64,000 nucleotides of DNA from Corynebacterium tuberculostearicum (GCF_016127015.1 NZ_CP065972.1:310001-374000); one strand, 5' to 3'; counted from the stretch's first letter, positions 1 to 9,630 are shown. Notes: generated by a model from the sequence alone, not told the origin. Program-made: numbers and translations.

Positions 1-954
1 GGTGAGAATAATGGGGGCGTCGCCAAGCAGGGCAAGAGCCTTTTCGCGCAGTTCTTTCACGCCCTGTGCAGCCGCGTCATAATCTTCCTGGCTGATATTT
101 TCTCCGCCCAGTACTCGCTGCAAAATGACATCCTGGTACCTTTCGCGCTGGTCCAGCAACGGCCGGTGGACATCATAGACCTCTTTCAAGCGCATCGGCT
201 CGTAGAGCTCGGCCGTGGCGGCGATGGTGTCTTCCAAGTCCACTCCCTCGGTGATCTCAAAGTCCGAGTGCTCTAGCGCCGCCAAGAGATCTGCGAAGCG
301 CTCTCCCTTGGCCTTAAGGGCCGTGACATCAACAGCAGAAACGTCTTGCGCTGCGGCCGGTTCCTCATCCGCAGTGGCGATAAAAGCCTGCTCAATCAGG
401 TCAATTGAGCTGGCAAAGAATCCAACGCAGTCAAAGCTCGGGGCGAAGGGAAAGACGCCTTCTACCGGAATGAGACCGAAGGTGGGTTTGAAACCCAGCA
501 CGCCCTGGCATGCGGCAGGCACACGCACCGAGCCGGCGCTATCGGAACCCACCGTAAGCTGCAGCGCGCCGCAAGCTACAAGTGCCGCCGAACCGGAACT
601 CGATCCACCGCCGCACACTTCGGGATCCCGCGGATTGATAACTCGTCCATACGCGGAGGCATCGCCCAAAATGCCATAGGAAAACTCCTGCAGGTTCGCC
701 TTCGCCACCGGCAGCGCACCCTTCGCCGTCAAGCGCTGCACCACTGGCGCATCCTTGACCGGTGTGCGGCCAACATTGACCTTGGTGCCGCAGGTAGTAG
801 CCACACACGCCACATCCACGATGTCCTTGAACGCCACCGGTTGTCCCATGAGCGTGGGCGATTCATCCACCGCGTCCTCATCAAACGGGATGATGGTGAT
901 CACCGCGTTAAAATCCTGCTGGGCTCGGTGCAGGCGATCAGAAACTGTAGGCAT
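1..954 (-). CDS. Amidase-signature family hydrolase (3' part missing from window)
   Basis: The frame runs leftward from an ATG at 954 (MPTVSDRLHRAQQ) and is still open at the window edge, so only the N-terminal ~318 residues are visible. The amidase-signature Ser-cisSer-Lys triad is present: Lys in AFKDI (~49), Ser in the GGGSSSGSAA loop (~107-116) and Ser in GSDSAGSVRVPA. Family members hydrolyse amide bonds of small amides, or act as GatA or allophanate hydrolase. The segment seen does not decide the substrate, and no gatC or gatB lies alongside. It is divergent from the MFS gene to the right across ~300 bp. Confidence 0.85.
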   Translation of the reverse strand, partial: MPTVSDRLHRAQQDFNAVITIIPFDEDAVDESPTLMGQPVAFKDIVDVACVATTCGTKVNVGRTPVKDAPVVQRLTAKGALPVAKANLQEFSYGILGDASAYGRVINPRDPEVCGGGSSSGSAALVACGALQLTVGSDSAGSVRVPAACQGVLGFKPTFGLIPVEGVFPFAPSFDCVGFFASSIDLIEQAFIATADEEPAAAQDVSAVDVTALKAKGERFADLLAALEHSDFEITEGVDLEDTIAATAELYEPMRLKEVYDVHRPLLDQRERYQDVILQRVLGGENISQEDYDAAAQGVKELREKALALLGDAPIILT

Positions 955-1256
955 AACGGAAACTAAGTCCTTTCAACGTCGGCGTCCTTTGCTGCTGACG
1001 ATGTAGTAGAAGGATGCAGATGTTACTACCGTACATCAGGGGAACGTTCTAACAGCAAAGGCTGGAAGTGCGTGGGTTATGTTCCAAACAGTAACGATGA
1101 CCCGATACCTTATCCCCTTTACAGTGGGCTAGAAGTACGCTTTCCGACGAACACGGCGGTTTCCATCGATTGCAACACAAACCACTGTGCAACGCCAAGG
1201 AATTGAGCCACGCTCCCCACTATGGAGCGCAGGATTCATCAACTACATTTATAGCC
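955..1256. other. Intergenic region between divergent amidase and MFS genes
   Basis: This is a 302-bp spacer between divergent starts, so it must hold promoters for both directions. The frame of the MFS gene stays open back to a TTG at 1170, but the stretch 1170-1256 shows no membrane-protein character and is treated as leader. No clear operator or hairpin was recognised. Confidence 0.5.
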
Positions 1257-2681
1257 ATGACTTCCGCCACCTCCGAGCCGGCAAAGCTCCAGCCCAGCTC
1301 CTATATTCCGTTGATGTTCGCACTGCTTACGGCAGTGTTTGCTTTCCAGCTCAATGCGTCGATGCTCTCGCCCGCCTTGGCGACGATGGAGGATGAGCTG
1401 AGCGCCACCACCGCACAGATTGGCCTAACACAGACTGCCTTCTTTACGGCCGCGGCATTGTTCTCGCTCTTTCTTCCACGCTGGGGTGACCTCATCGGAC
1501 GCAGGAAGGTCCTCGTCGGCATGATGGGCGTTGCTGCGCTGGGCTGCGTGGTTTCAGCCATAGCGCCGAACGTCGCCGTGCTGCTTATCGGCCGCATCAT
1601 CCAAGGCGTGGCAGGACCTACGGTTCCGCTGTGCCTGATTATGCTGCGCCAGCAAGTGCTCAATGAACAGCAGTATGCCTTGCTGCTGGGAATTGTCACT
1701 TCCGTCAATGGTGGCATCGCTGGCGTGGATGCCCTGGCCGGCGGCTGGTTGGCAGGAAACTTTGGCTACCGCTCGGTCTTTTGGACCATGGCAGTACTGT
1801 GTGTCATTGCAGTGGTAGCGGTGCAGGTATTTACCAAGGAATCCACGGCCACCGAAACCCCGCGCATGGACTGGGCGGGCGTTCTACCTCTGGCAGTAGC
1901 GCTGGGTTGCGTTCTCACCGCATTCAACGAGGCCGGCAAGCTTGCCGAGGCCAATTGGTTCCTCGTCATCATCCTCATCCTCGTTGGCGCCGCCGGCTTC
2001 TGGGCTTTCTGGAATGTGGAGAAGAAGGTCGCCGATCCGCTCGTTCCGGTGGCTTACCTGAAGCAGCGCCGCACGTGGGCACTGCTTTCTACCACTCTGC
2101 TCACTATGACCGGTGTCTTCGCCGTGATGAACGGTCTTATCCCGAACCTCGGCCAGGATGCAGACGCCGGCGCCGGAATTTCTGCCAGCACCATTTCCTG
2201 GGTCACGCTTACCCCATACGCTCTTGCGGGCTTGGTTTTCGGCCCGATTGCCGGCTGGATGGCCTCCAAGCTGGGCTACAAATACGTCCTGCAAACCGGC
2301 CTCATTGGCACCGTCGTAGGCCTGATTATTGCCATTTTCGTGGTGGGCGTTCCGAACGCGTGGACCCTGCTTTTCGTCTCCATCTTCTTGGGCGTGACCT
2401 ACGCCGGCATTGCCAATATCATGCTCAATGGCTTAGGAATTGTGCTCTCGCCGGCCGATAACCAGGGCTATCTTCCCGGCATGAACGCCGGTGCCTTCAA
2501 CCTAGGCGCGGGCTTGTCCTTTGCAGTGCTGTTCGCGGTTTCCGGGTCTTTCGAGCATGGCTACCGCGCGGGCATGATCGCCGGCGTCATTATCCTGCTT
2601 GCGGCCCTGGCCTTGTCCTTCCTCATTCCGCGCCCGGAGTCCATCGATGACACCGTGGCGGCCGTCAACGCCCGAAAGTAG
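1257..2681 (+). CDS. Major facilitator superfamily transporter
   Basis: A 474-residue integral membrane carrier with many hydrophobic segments. The MFS A-motif appears as GDLIGRRKVLVG in the loop after the second helix. ATG 1257 is chosen because the conserved hydrophobic part begins about 20 residues later; an upstream TTG at 1170 would add 29 residues without membrane character. The nucleoside hydrolase gene starts 9 bp after the stop, so the two are probably one transcript. From that context I infer uptake of a nucleoside or related substrate; the sequence itself looks like a drug:H+ antiporter-type MFS, so efflux is also possible. Confidence 0.8.
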   Translation: MTSATSEPAKLQPSSYIPLMFALLTAVFAFQLNASMLSPALATMEDELSATTAQIGLTQTAFFTAAALFSLFLPRWGDLIGRRKVLVGMMGVAALGCVVSAIAPNVAVLLIGRIIQGVAGPTVPLCLIMLRQQVLNEQQYALLLGIVTSVNGGIAGVDALAGGWLAGNFGYRSVFWTMAVLCVIAVVAVQVFTKESTATETPRMDWAGVLPLAVALGCVLTAFNEAGKLAEANWFLVIILILVGAAGFWAFWNVEKKVADPLVPVAYLKQRRTWALLSTTLLTMTGVFAVMNGLIPNLGQDADAGAGISASTISWVTLTPYALAGLVFGPIAGWMASKLGYKYVLQTGLIGTVVGLIIAIFVVGVPNAWTLLFVSIFLGVTYAGIANIMLNGLGIVLSPADNQGYLPGMNAGAFNLGAGLSFAVLFAVSGSFEHGYRAGMIAGVIILLAALALSFLIPRPESIDDTVAAVNARK

Positions 2682-2690
2682 GCTCGTGGC

Positions 2691-3632
2691 ATGACGCGAA
2701 AAATCATTCTGGACTGCGATCCCGGCCACGATGATGCGGTGGCCCTGCTCCTAGCCATGGGCAACCCCAACATCGAGCTGCTGGGCATTACCACCGTGGG
2801 CGGCAACCAGACTTTGGACAAGGTCTCCCACAATGCCCTGGTGGTTAAGGAAATTGCTGGTCACCCTGAGATTCCGGTTTATGCCGGCTGCGATCGCCCA
2901 CTCGTGCGCCCCGTTGAGGTCGCCGAGGCGATCCACGGCTCCACCGGCATGGACGTGGAAGGCGTCCAACTTCCGGACCCAAGCACCGCGCTTGCCGACG
3001 CCCACGCCATCGACTTCATCATCGACACCATCATGTCCCACGAGCCCGGCACCATCATCCTGGTGCCCACCGGCCCGCTTACCAATATCGCGATGGCAGC
3101 GCGCAAGGAGCCGCGCATCGTCGAGCGCGTTAAGGAAGTAGTCCTCATGGGTGGTGGCTACCACGAGGGCAATTGGTCCCCAGTCGCCGAATTCAATATC
3201 AAGATCGATCCCGAGGCCGCGCACATCGTCTTCGAAGAGCCTTGGCCCGTCACCATGGTGGGCCTCGATCTCACCCACCAGGCGCTTGCCACCCCGGAGG
3301 TCGAAGCCGAAATCAAGGCTCTGGGTACCCCAGTCTCAGAATTCGTCGTCGGTCTTTTCGGCTTCTTCCGCAAGGCCTACCAGGCCAACCAGGGCTTTGA
3401 TAACCCACCCGTCCATGACCCGTGCACCATCGCTTACCTCATCGATCCGGACATCGTCCAGACCCGCAAGGCCCCCGTTCACGTCGAGCTCGCCGGCGCC
3501 CTTACCACCGGCATGACCGTCACCGACCTGCGCGAGCCTGCCGACGCCTCCTGCCACACCCAAGTCGCCACCACCCTCGACCACGCCGGTTTCTGGCGCC
3601 TAGTTATCGACGCCCTCGAAAACCTCGGCTAG
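2691..3632 (+). CDS. Inosine-uridine preferring nucleoside hydrolase
   Basis: A 313-residue enzyme that cleaves the N-glycosidic bond of ribonucleosides to free base and ribose. The N-terminal metal-binding motif DCDPGHDDA (residues ~7-15) is intact, followed by the family segments VPTGPLTNIA and EFNIKIDPEAA, and the C-terminal PVHDPCTIAYL segment that carries a Ca2+ ligand. Length is normal for the RihA/B/C group. It follows the MFS gene by 9 bp and is followed by a hairpin terminator. The exact nucleoside preference cannot be read. Confidence 0.9.
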   Translation: MTRKIILDCDPGHDDAVALLLAMGNPNIELLGITTVGGNQTLDKVSHNALVVKEIAGHPEIPVYAGCDRPLVRPVEVAEAIHGSTGMDVEGVQLPDPSTALADAHAIDFIIDTIMSHEPGTIILVPTGPLTNIAMAARKEPRIVERVKEVVLMGGGYHEGNWSPVAEFNIKIDPEAAHIVFEEPWPVTMVGLDLTHQALATPEVEAEIKALGTPVSEFVVGLFGFFRKAYQANQGFDNPPVHDPCTIAYLIDPDIVQTRKAPVHVELAGALTTGMTVTDLREPADASCHTQVATTLDHAGFWRLVIDALENLG

Positions 3633-3665
3633 GTCACCTTCGGCCCCGCGAGCCATCCAACTTTC

Positions 3666-3718
3666 AGCCACGTTATAGCCCTTGAACCATCAGTTTGAGG
3701 CAATAACGTGGCTGTTTT
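3666..3718 (+). terminator. Rho-independent terminator after nucleoside hydrolase
   Basis: An 11-bp perfect inverted repeat (AGCCACGTTAT at 3666-3676 and its complement at 3703-3713) encloses a 26-nt loop and is followed by GTTTTA. It lies 34 bp downstream of the hydrolase stop and separates that unit from the gluconokinase gene. Confidence 0.7.
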
Positions 3719-3824
3719 ACATCTTGAGAAAAATATTGGCCTCGGCACTAGATGCGGTTGTTTAACCTGAGTTCGAGGGCTCTGCCTAAACTTGAAAGGA
3801 ACACAATCAACGCAAGGAGCCACC

Positions 3825-4334
3825 ATGGACCAGAACACTTTCCGCCACATCGTAGTGATGGGAGTATCCGGATCGGGCAAGACAACGGTGGGGGAGGCGC
3901 TGTCGCCGTTGGTAGGTCTGGAGTATCGCGATGGCGATGATATGCATCCGCAGGCCAATATCGACAAGATGGCTGCAGGTACACCGCTCAATGATGCGGA
4001 CCGGGAACCGTGGTTGAAGCAGATTGGTCAGTGGCTGGCGGATAGGCCAGAAGGCGCGATGGTGGGCTGCAGTGCGCTGAAGCGCAAGTACCGGGATTTG
4101 ATTCGCGAGTACTGCCCAGCCGTGGTGTTCGTTCACGTACACGGCGACTTTGATGTGCTGCATGAGCGGATGCAGCACCGGCCGGGGCACTTTATGCCGG
4201 CGTCGCTCTTGCAGTCGCAGTTCGATACCTTGGAGCCGCTGGAAGAAGACGAAACTGGCCGCGTCTTTGATGTGACTCGGCCAGTCGAGGAGATTGCCCA
4301 AAAGGCTGCTGCTTGGATTAAGACTGGGGCCTAA
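3825..4334 (+). CDS. gntK: Gluconokinase
   Basis: A 169-residue kinase that phosphorylates D-gluconate to 6-phosphogluconate, feeding the pentose phosphate pathway. The P-loop GVSGSGKTT (~12-20) is followed by the family segment YRDGDDMHPQANIDKMAAGTPL and CSALKRKYRD. ATG 3825 has AAGGAG just upstream, whereas a TTG at 3792 does not. It is convergent with the gluconate permease gene and the two stop codons overlap in the 4-bp sequence CTAA at 4331-4334. In C. glutamicum gntK and gntP are both controlled by GntR-type regulators; no regulator gene is present here. Confidence 0.93.
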   Translation: MDQNTFRHIVVMGVSGSGKTTVGEALSPLVGLEYRDGDDMHPQANIDKMAAGTPLNDADREPWLKQIGQWLADRPEGAMVGCSALKRKYRDLIREYCPAVVFVHVHGDFDVLHERMQHRPGHFMPASLLQSQFDTLEPLEEDETGRVFDVTRPVEEIAQKAAAWIKTGA

Positions 4335-5725
4335 AAGGGCGCTGCTACTGCGTAGAGCACCAAGACTAGGGCAAAGCCGATGACGGAAATCAGAATTTGG
4401 TTGACCGTCCAGGTCTTCAGTGTGGTGACCGTATCCATGCCCATCAGGCGGCCGACGAGCCAGAAGCCGGAGTCGTTGACGTGAGAGCCGAAGACGGAAC
4501 CGGCGGCGGTAGCCACGACGATTAGGGCGAGTTGGAGCTCGTTGAAGCCGCCGGCTTCCACGGCGGGAACCATGAGGGCGGCAGCGGTGGTGAGCGCAAC
4601 GGTTGCCGAGCCTTGGGCTAGGCGCAGGGCCACGGCGATGAGGTAGCAAGCCAGGATGACGGGGATGCCAAGGCCGGAGAGGGAATCAGCCAGCGCATCA
4701 CCAATGCCGGAGGTGCGCAGCACGCCACCGAACATGCCGCCGGCACCGGTGATGAGCACGACCGAGCAAATGGGCCCGAGCGAGGAATCGACGAGCTTTT
4801 CCAGCGCAGTCTTTTCTACGCCGCGGCGCAGGCCCAGGACCACGAGTGCAATGAGCACAGTGATGAGCAGCGCGATCGGGGTCTGGCCCAGCATGACAAA
4901 GAACCGCACCCACGCGGCGTTGGCGTCAATGGTGCCATAGGACGCCAAAGCGTTGAGTCCGGTGTTGAAGAAGATGAGCACCATCGGGATGAGCAAGAGG
5001 GAAATCACCGTTGGGGCAGAGGCCGGCTTGAGGGGTTGCTCTTCTTCCGAAAGCACCGGGCCGGCGATGGCATCAGTAACCTTCAGCGGGAATTTCTTGC
5101 CGGAAAACAGACCGAAGCGGTAACCGGAAATATACCAGGTAGGCAGTGCAAGCAGCAGGCCAACGAGGAGGACGAGGCCGAGGTCAGCGCCATAGAATTC
5201 GCTGGCTGCAACGGGGCCAGGATGAGGCGGCAGGTATACGTGCATGACGGAAAACGCGCCGGCGGCGGGCAATCCAAAGGCAAGGACGGGGCCGTCTAGG
5301 CGGCGCGCTACGGCGAAGATAACCGGCAGCATCACGATCAGGCCGGCATCGAAGAAGATGGGAAAGCCCATAATCAGCGAAGCCAGGCCGAGTGCAAGGG
5401 GTGCTTTGGATTCGCCGAAGCGGTGGACCATGGCGTCGGCAAGCGATTTGGCGCCACCGGAGGCTTCCACCAACCGTCCGATCATGGCGCCCAAACCTAC
5501 GAGCAGTGCCACCGACCCCAGGGTTGAGCTAAAGCTTTCTGTCATGGTGGGCACGATTCCTTCGAGCGGAATGCCCGCAGCCAGCGCCGTGAGAGCCGAG
5601 ACCACCAGCAGTGTGAGAAAAGCGTGAAGCTTGAAATAGATGACCAGCACCAAAATTACGGCGATGGCGGCCACCGCAATGCCCAGCAGCGGGCCGGTGG
5701 ATAGTGTAGGTTCCCACGTTTCCAT
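4331..5725 (-). CDS. gntP: Gluconate:H+ symporter (GntP family)
   Basis: A 464-residue, highly hydrophobic permease of the GntP family, which imports gluconate by proton symport. Recognisable segments are the N-terminal LLVVSALTALAAGIPLEGIVPTM region, GFPIFFDAGLIVMLPV and the C-terminal GSHVNDSGFWLVGR. The start ATG 5725 is preceded by GGAAAAGGAACTC. It is paired tail-to-tail with gntK. An IS30-family element sits only ~113 bp upstream of its start, so its promoter may have been altered by that insertion. Confidence 0.92.
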   Translation of the reverse strand: METWEPTLSTGPLLGIAVAAIAVILVLVIYFKLHAFLTLLVVSALTALAAGIPLEGIVPTMTESFSSTLGSVALLVGLGAMIGRLVEASGGAKSLADAMVHRFGESKAPLALGLASLIMGFPIFFDAGLIVMLPVIFAVARRLDGPVLAFGLPAAGAFSVMHVYLPPHPGPVAASEFYGADLGLVLLVGLLLALPTWYISGYRFGLFSGKKFPLKVTDAIAGPVLSEEEQPLKPASAPTVISLLLIPMVLIFFNTGLNALASYGTIDANAAWVRFFVMLGQTPIALLITVLIALVVLGLRRGVEKTALEKLVDSSLGPICSVVLITGAGGMFGGVLRTSGIGDALADSLSGLGIPVILACYLIAVALRLAQGSATVALTTAAALMVPAVEAGGFNELQLALIVVATAAGSVFGSHVNDSGFWLVGRLMGMDTVTTLKTWTVNQILISVIGFALVLVLYAVAAPF

Positions 5726-7065
5726 AGAGAGTTCCTTTTCCTTTGCAAAACTTTGAATAATGGAAACGTTAGCAGTGGTCCTGTGTGCTGCCTAAAGCAA
5801 TCGGCTAAATGCGACCTACCCAACACGGAGCCTTGATTTCTAGTGGTCGTGGAAACACCTGACATGGGTTAGGTGATTGTGTGGAGTCGAAATGGGTTCC
5901 GGATTCTGCTGTTGTGGCGCGGTTTGCGTCGTTGGTTCGGGCTGGTAGTTCAATACGGGCGGCTGCTGGGGTGGTTGGTTTAGCGCGGTCGGTGGCTTAT
6001 CGGCTTGCTGGTGAGTTGGACTTGCCGCGCAAGCGCCGCAGGACTACTAGCTCGGATGACTGTGAGGAAATAGCTCGCCTGTGGCTGGAAGGTGTGGCAC
6101 CGATGGATATTGCGCGCCAGCTTTCTATAGGCTCTTCTCCGGTGTACCGCATCGGTATTGAGCTTGGTTTGTGGAAGCGCAATCCGCATGGCCGAAAAGC
6201 TGCGGCCACAACTGACCGGTGTAGTTATCTGCAATTGCGCGCGAATGCTTTAGGCCGCAAAGATGCCGCTTTAGCCTGTGGCATTCATCCGCGTAATGCT
6301 GCTGATATAGACAAAGGTGTCATTAAGCTTTCCACTGGGCGTGTGCCTTTTGTCCCAGCTGGCCCAGATGTGGCGCTGTATAACAGGCTTATGCAGGTAA
6401 TTGAGTACGTTGATGGTCGCCAAGCAGTTCCAGTCCAGGTTATTCCGCAACAGCGTATCGATAGGCGTATTTCTTCGCGCTACTTATCGGTAGAAGAACG
6501 CGAGCTCATCTTTGACCTTGACCGGCAAGGCAAAGGTGTACGTGAGATAGCTCGGCGTCTTCAGCGCTCTGCTGGCACTATCAGCAAGGAGCTTAAACGC
6601 AACCGGGATGAATTTGGGGTGTATCTTCCCACGCATGCGCACCGTAAATCGGTGTTGCGTAGGTTTAGACCGAAAAAGCGCAAGATTGATGCCAATCCAC
6701 GTTTGCGCACCGTGGTCTGGGCGATGGTGAAAGAGAGGTACTCGCCGGAGCAGATTTCTGGGAGGTTGCGCAGCTGCTACCCCGGTGATGAGACTATGTA
6801 CGTGTGTCCTGAAACTATTTATCAGTCTTTGTATTTCCAGGCTAAAGGTGAGTTGAAAAAGGAAGTCGCTGCTGCACTGCGTCGCGGTCACGCCCAACGT
6901 CGACCTCGTGGCACGCGCAGTGCCCGCAGGCGGTTTGTTGACCCTATGGTGATGATTTCCGACCGGCCAGCAGAAGTAGACGACCGAGCAGTACCAGGTC
7001 ATTGGGAAGGCGACCTCATTTTAGGCGCGGGTAATAAGTCTGCAATTGGCACGCTAGTAGAGCGA

Positions 7066-8506
7066 GAGAGTGTCCGATTCTTTGTGTGCGGGGGCTTGGT
7101 TTACAAGTAGTCCGCGAATCGGTTGGGGTAAGCCACGGCTAGTTGGTTGATGGCTTGTTTCCACCCGGTGGCTTTCGCTCCTTCAATATAGCCGTTGCAC
7201 TCAACGTCGCGCTTTGCTTTCTTCGCTCGCTGCGCAGCGCGCTTGTCTTCGATGTTGCAGATCATCAGCCAAAGCGTCTTCAGCGCTGCGGTATCGTTCG
7301 GGAACTGGCCCCGGTTACGGGTAGCTTTACGCAGTTCAGCATTCAGCGACTCGATCGAATTGGTGGTGTAGAGCACCCGGCGTGCCGCCGGCGGAAACTG
7401 TAGAAACGGCACGAACCGCTCCCAAGCGTCGCGCCAGACTTTGACCGACTGCGGGTATTTCCGGCCCAGTTCACTGGCTTCGAACGCATCCAAGGCGGCA
7501 CGTGCGGTGTCCTCGTTTGCGGCCGTGTAGACCTCACGCAGCGCCCGGGAGACACCTTTGCGGTCCTGATACGACACCCACCTGTTGGCCGCCCGAATCA
7601 GGTGCACGATACAGGTCTGCACCATGGAATTCGGCCAGGTTGCCTCCACGGCTTCCGGCAGGCCTTTGAGCCCGTCGCAGCACACGATGAACACGTCTTG
7701 GACACCGCGGTTGGCCAGATCCGCACACACCGATGCCCAGAATGCGGCGCCTTCATTGTCGGCGATCCACAATCCCAGGATGTGCTTGATGCCGTCCATA
7801 TCGACACCAACCGCCATGTAGCAAGCCTTGTTGACCACGCGGTGGCCGTCACGGATCTTGACGCGCAGCGCGTCGAGGAAGATCACCGGGTAAAACTCGT
7901 CGAGCTGGCGGTTTTGCCAGATCATGACCTCGTCCAAGACCGCATCGGTAATGGTGCTGATCGTATCCGGACTCATATCCACCCCAAGCGTGGTTGCGAG
8001 ATGGTGCTGAATATCGCGCACGGTCATCCCACCGGCGTAGAGCGAGATAATCATGTCGTCGAGCTCTGTGAGCCTGCGTGCACCCTTGGGCACCATCCGG
8101 GGAGTAAACGTGCCAGCACGATCCCTAGGCACGGTCACCTCAACTGCGCCGTAGCCAGAATTGACGGTCTTGGTGTACGACCCGTTACGGTGATTATTCT
8201 CCTGTGCGGTTTCGACCTGGGATTTCGCTTTGCGGTCGCAATGGCCGTAGCCCAAGTGCGCATCCATCTCCGCCTTAAGGCCAGCGTTGATCGATGCCTG
8301 TAGCAGGCCTTTGACCAGCTCGCTTGCATCATCAGCGGAGCTCGACAACTCGCTAATCAAGCTGGCGATTTCAGAATTTTCCATCAGCTTCTCGCTGATC
8401 TCGTTGACCCTCGCCGGGTCATGGTTCTTCTTCGGTGACACCGTAGTCATTATCGGTGAAACTCCTTCTAGATCAGAGCCTCACACACAAACTTCCTGAC
8501 ACCCTC
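7066..8506 (-). mobile_element. IS256-family insertion sequence nested in the IS30 element
   Basis: A 1441-bp element with imperfect terminal inverted repeats: GAGAGTGTCC at the left end, and GAGGGTGTCA read inward from the right end, with further matches (TTTGTGTG) inside. It is flanked by the exact 8-bp direct repeat TAGAGCGA at 7058-7065 and 8507-8514, the size typical of IS256-family target duplications. It encodes one intact transposase on the minus strand. Confidence 0.9.
7101..8450 (-). CDS. IS256-family (mutator-type) transposase
   Basis: A 449-residue DDE transposase of the IS256/mutator group. The first catalytic Asp lies in VIFLDALRVKIRDG, the second in VCCDGLKGLPEAVEATWP, and the Glu in TTNSIESLNAELRK. 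The N-terminal region includes MVPKGARRLTELDDMIISLYAGGMT, typical of this group. The frame is full length and uninterrupted, so the element could still be mobile. Confidence 0.93.
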   Translation of the reverse strand: MTTVSPKKNHDPARVNEISEKLMENSEIASLISELSSSADDASELVKGLLQASINAGLKAEMDAHLGYGHCDRKAKSQVETAQENNHRNGSYTKTVNSGYGAVEVTVPRDRAGTFTPRMVPKGARRLTELDDMIISLYAGGMTVRDIQHHLATTLGVDMSPDTISTITDAVLDEVMIWQNRQLDEFYPVIFLDALRVKIRDGHRVVNKACYMAVGVDMDGIKHILGLWIADNEGAAFWASVCADLANRGVQDVFIVCCDGLKGLPEAVEATWPNSMVQTCIVHLIRAANRWVSYQDRKGVSRALREVYTAANEDTARAALDAFEASELGRKYPQSVKVWRDAWERFVPFLQFPPAARRVLYTTNSIESLNAELRKATRNRGQFPNDTAALKTLWLMICNIEDKRAAQRAKKAKRDVECNGYIEGAKATGWKQAINQLAVAYPNRFADYL

Positions 8507-8959
8507 TAGAGCGAACCACGCGCTATGTCATCTTGCTGCATTTACCTAATGGGCATAGTGCTACCGAAGTAAATAAAGCACTTACTAAAGCGATTGCTAC
8601 CTTGCCAGATCATCTCAAAGGATCACTTACCTGGGATCAGGGAAGTGAAATGGCCTGCCATAAGGCCTTTTCTGTAGCTACAAAGTGTCCCGTGTTCTTC
8701 TGCGATCCTGGTTCGCCGTGGCAGCGAGGCACCAATGAAAACACCAATGGACTACTAAGGCAGTACTTCCCTAAAGGAACAGACCTAAGCGTCCATAGTG
8801 CAGCGGACCTAGAATTCGTCGCCATGCAACTCAACCGCCGCCCCCGCAAAACCCTGGGCTTTCAAACACCAGCCGAGAAAATGGCCGCACTGATAAACTC
8901 AACCGAAACATAAGAAGTGTTTCCACGACCACTAGAATCCGCCAGCCGGGTGAAGACAG

Positions 8960-8994
8960 AAAAATCCCCTAGGCGCCGTACTGGGCCTAGGGGA
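8960..8994 (-). terminator. Terminator of the metzincin gene
   Basis: A 10-bp perfect stem (TCCCCTAGGC at 8965-8974 with its complement at 8985-8994) is followed, on the minus strand, by a run of five Ts. It lies ~20 bp past the protease stop codon and just inside the right end of the IS30 element's flank. Confidence 0.8.
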
Positions 8995-9012
8995 AAGCAG
9001 GCGTCAGGCGAT

Positions 9013-9630
9013 TTAGTCGAACTGACCCTGGATGATAGCCGCCGCATCCAGCGGGGTCACGTGGTAGGAGATGGGATTCTGGTTAGCGCCGGCCATGAGC
9101 GCGCCGGCGCAGGAGTGGCCCGCGCCCATCATATGGCCCAGCTCGTGGGCGATGGTGCCCTGGACTGCCTCTGGGTACTGGGCATTAGGAATCTTGATAA
9201 AGACCATCTTGTGATCTGGGTAGGCGGCGCCTTGGACGTAGCCATTTGGGTCGGGCTTGAAGATGATGGCGATGGTGTCATCATTAGCTTCAGAAGGTTT
9301 AACTTCCTTCAGGGAAGCCTTGCCCTTGAGGGCCTTGTTCCACTCGGCAACCGCGGCATCCAGCTGCTTGCGGTACGGGAAGTTTTCGACCACCTTGTAC
9401 TCCAAAACGCCATCTTTGAAGTACGGCTTTACGGAGTCTTCATCGTGGAGGATGGAAGGATCCGGAACCGGCTTGCCATCGTTGGCCAGCTTGGTGATGG
9501 TCTTGCAGGTGCCCGGGGAGATGAGGGAGCGAACTGGGTCGCTCTTGGCGCTGGCGGCCGGTGCGGCGACGGTACCGAGGATTGCGGTTGCAGCCAGAGT
9601 GACGGCAGAAAGCTTCTTGAAAGAATACAT
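9013..9630 (-). CDS. Secreted metzincin-type zinc metalloprotease
   Basis: A 205-residue protein with a Sec signal peptide (hydrophobic ~10-22, cleavage near AASA-KSD at ~28). The zinc site HELGHMMGAGH (HExxHxxGxxH) sits at ~165-175 and is followed by CAGALMAG, a plausible Met-turn. The size and secretion resemble snapalysin-like peptidases of Actinobacteria, but those usually have Asp as third ligand, whereas this one has His. It probably digests extracellular protein. It is a single-gene unit with its own terminator. Confidence 0.75.
   Translation of the reverse strand: MYSFKKLSAVTLAATAILGTVAAPAASAKSDPVRSLISPGTCKTITKLANDGKPVPDPSILHDEDSVKPYFKDGVLEYKVVENFPYRKQLDAAVAEWNKALKGKASLKEVKPSEANDDTIAIIFKPDPNGYVQGAAYPDHKMVFIKIPNAQYPEAVQGTIAHELGHMMGAGHSCAGALMAGANQNPISYHVTPLDAAAIIQGQFD

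Larger units (their letters stand above)
5881..8913 (+). pseudogene. IS30-family transposase, disrupted (5881-7065 joined to 8515-8913)
   Basis: The reading frame starts at GTG 5881. It carries a long N-terminal extension with a helix-turn-helix-like part, then the IS30 helix-turn-helix (LSVEERELIFDLDRQGKG ... GTISKELKRN), then the start of the DDE core (GHWEGDLILG). It is cut at codon 395 by the IS256 element. The right piece resumes in the same frame with the remaining catalytic part (LTWDQGSEMA ... NENTNGLLRQYFPKGTDL). Deleting the inner element plus one copy of its 8-bp target duplication gives an uninterrupted frame of 527 codons. The protein as it stands is not functional. Confidence 0.88.
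5838..8937 (+). mobile_element. IS30-family insertion sequence, interrupted by an IS256-family element
   Basis: The element is bounded by a perfect 21-bp inverted repeat: TTCTAGTGGTCGTGGAAACAC at 5838-5858 and its complement at 8917-8937. One IS30-type transposase frame fills the interior but is split by a second element (7066-8506). It lies in the gap between gntP and the metzincin gene, so no host gene is broken. I could not identify a matching 2-3 bp target duplication at its ends. Confidence 0.85.

Noticed and set aside
5836..8940. Target duplication for the IS30 element
   Set aside because: The bases next to the two 21-bp ends do not give a matching 2-3 bp repeat, so none is reported.
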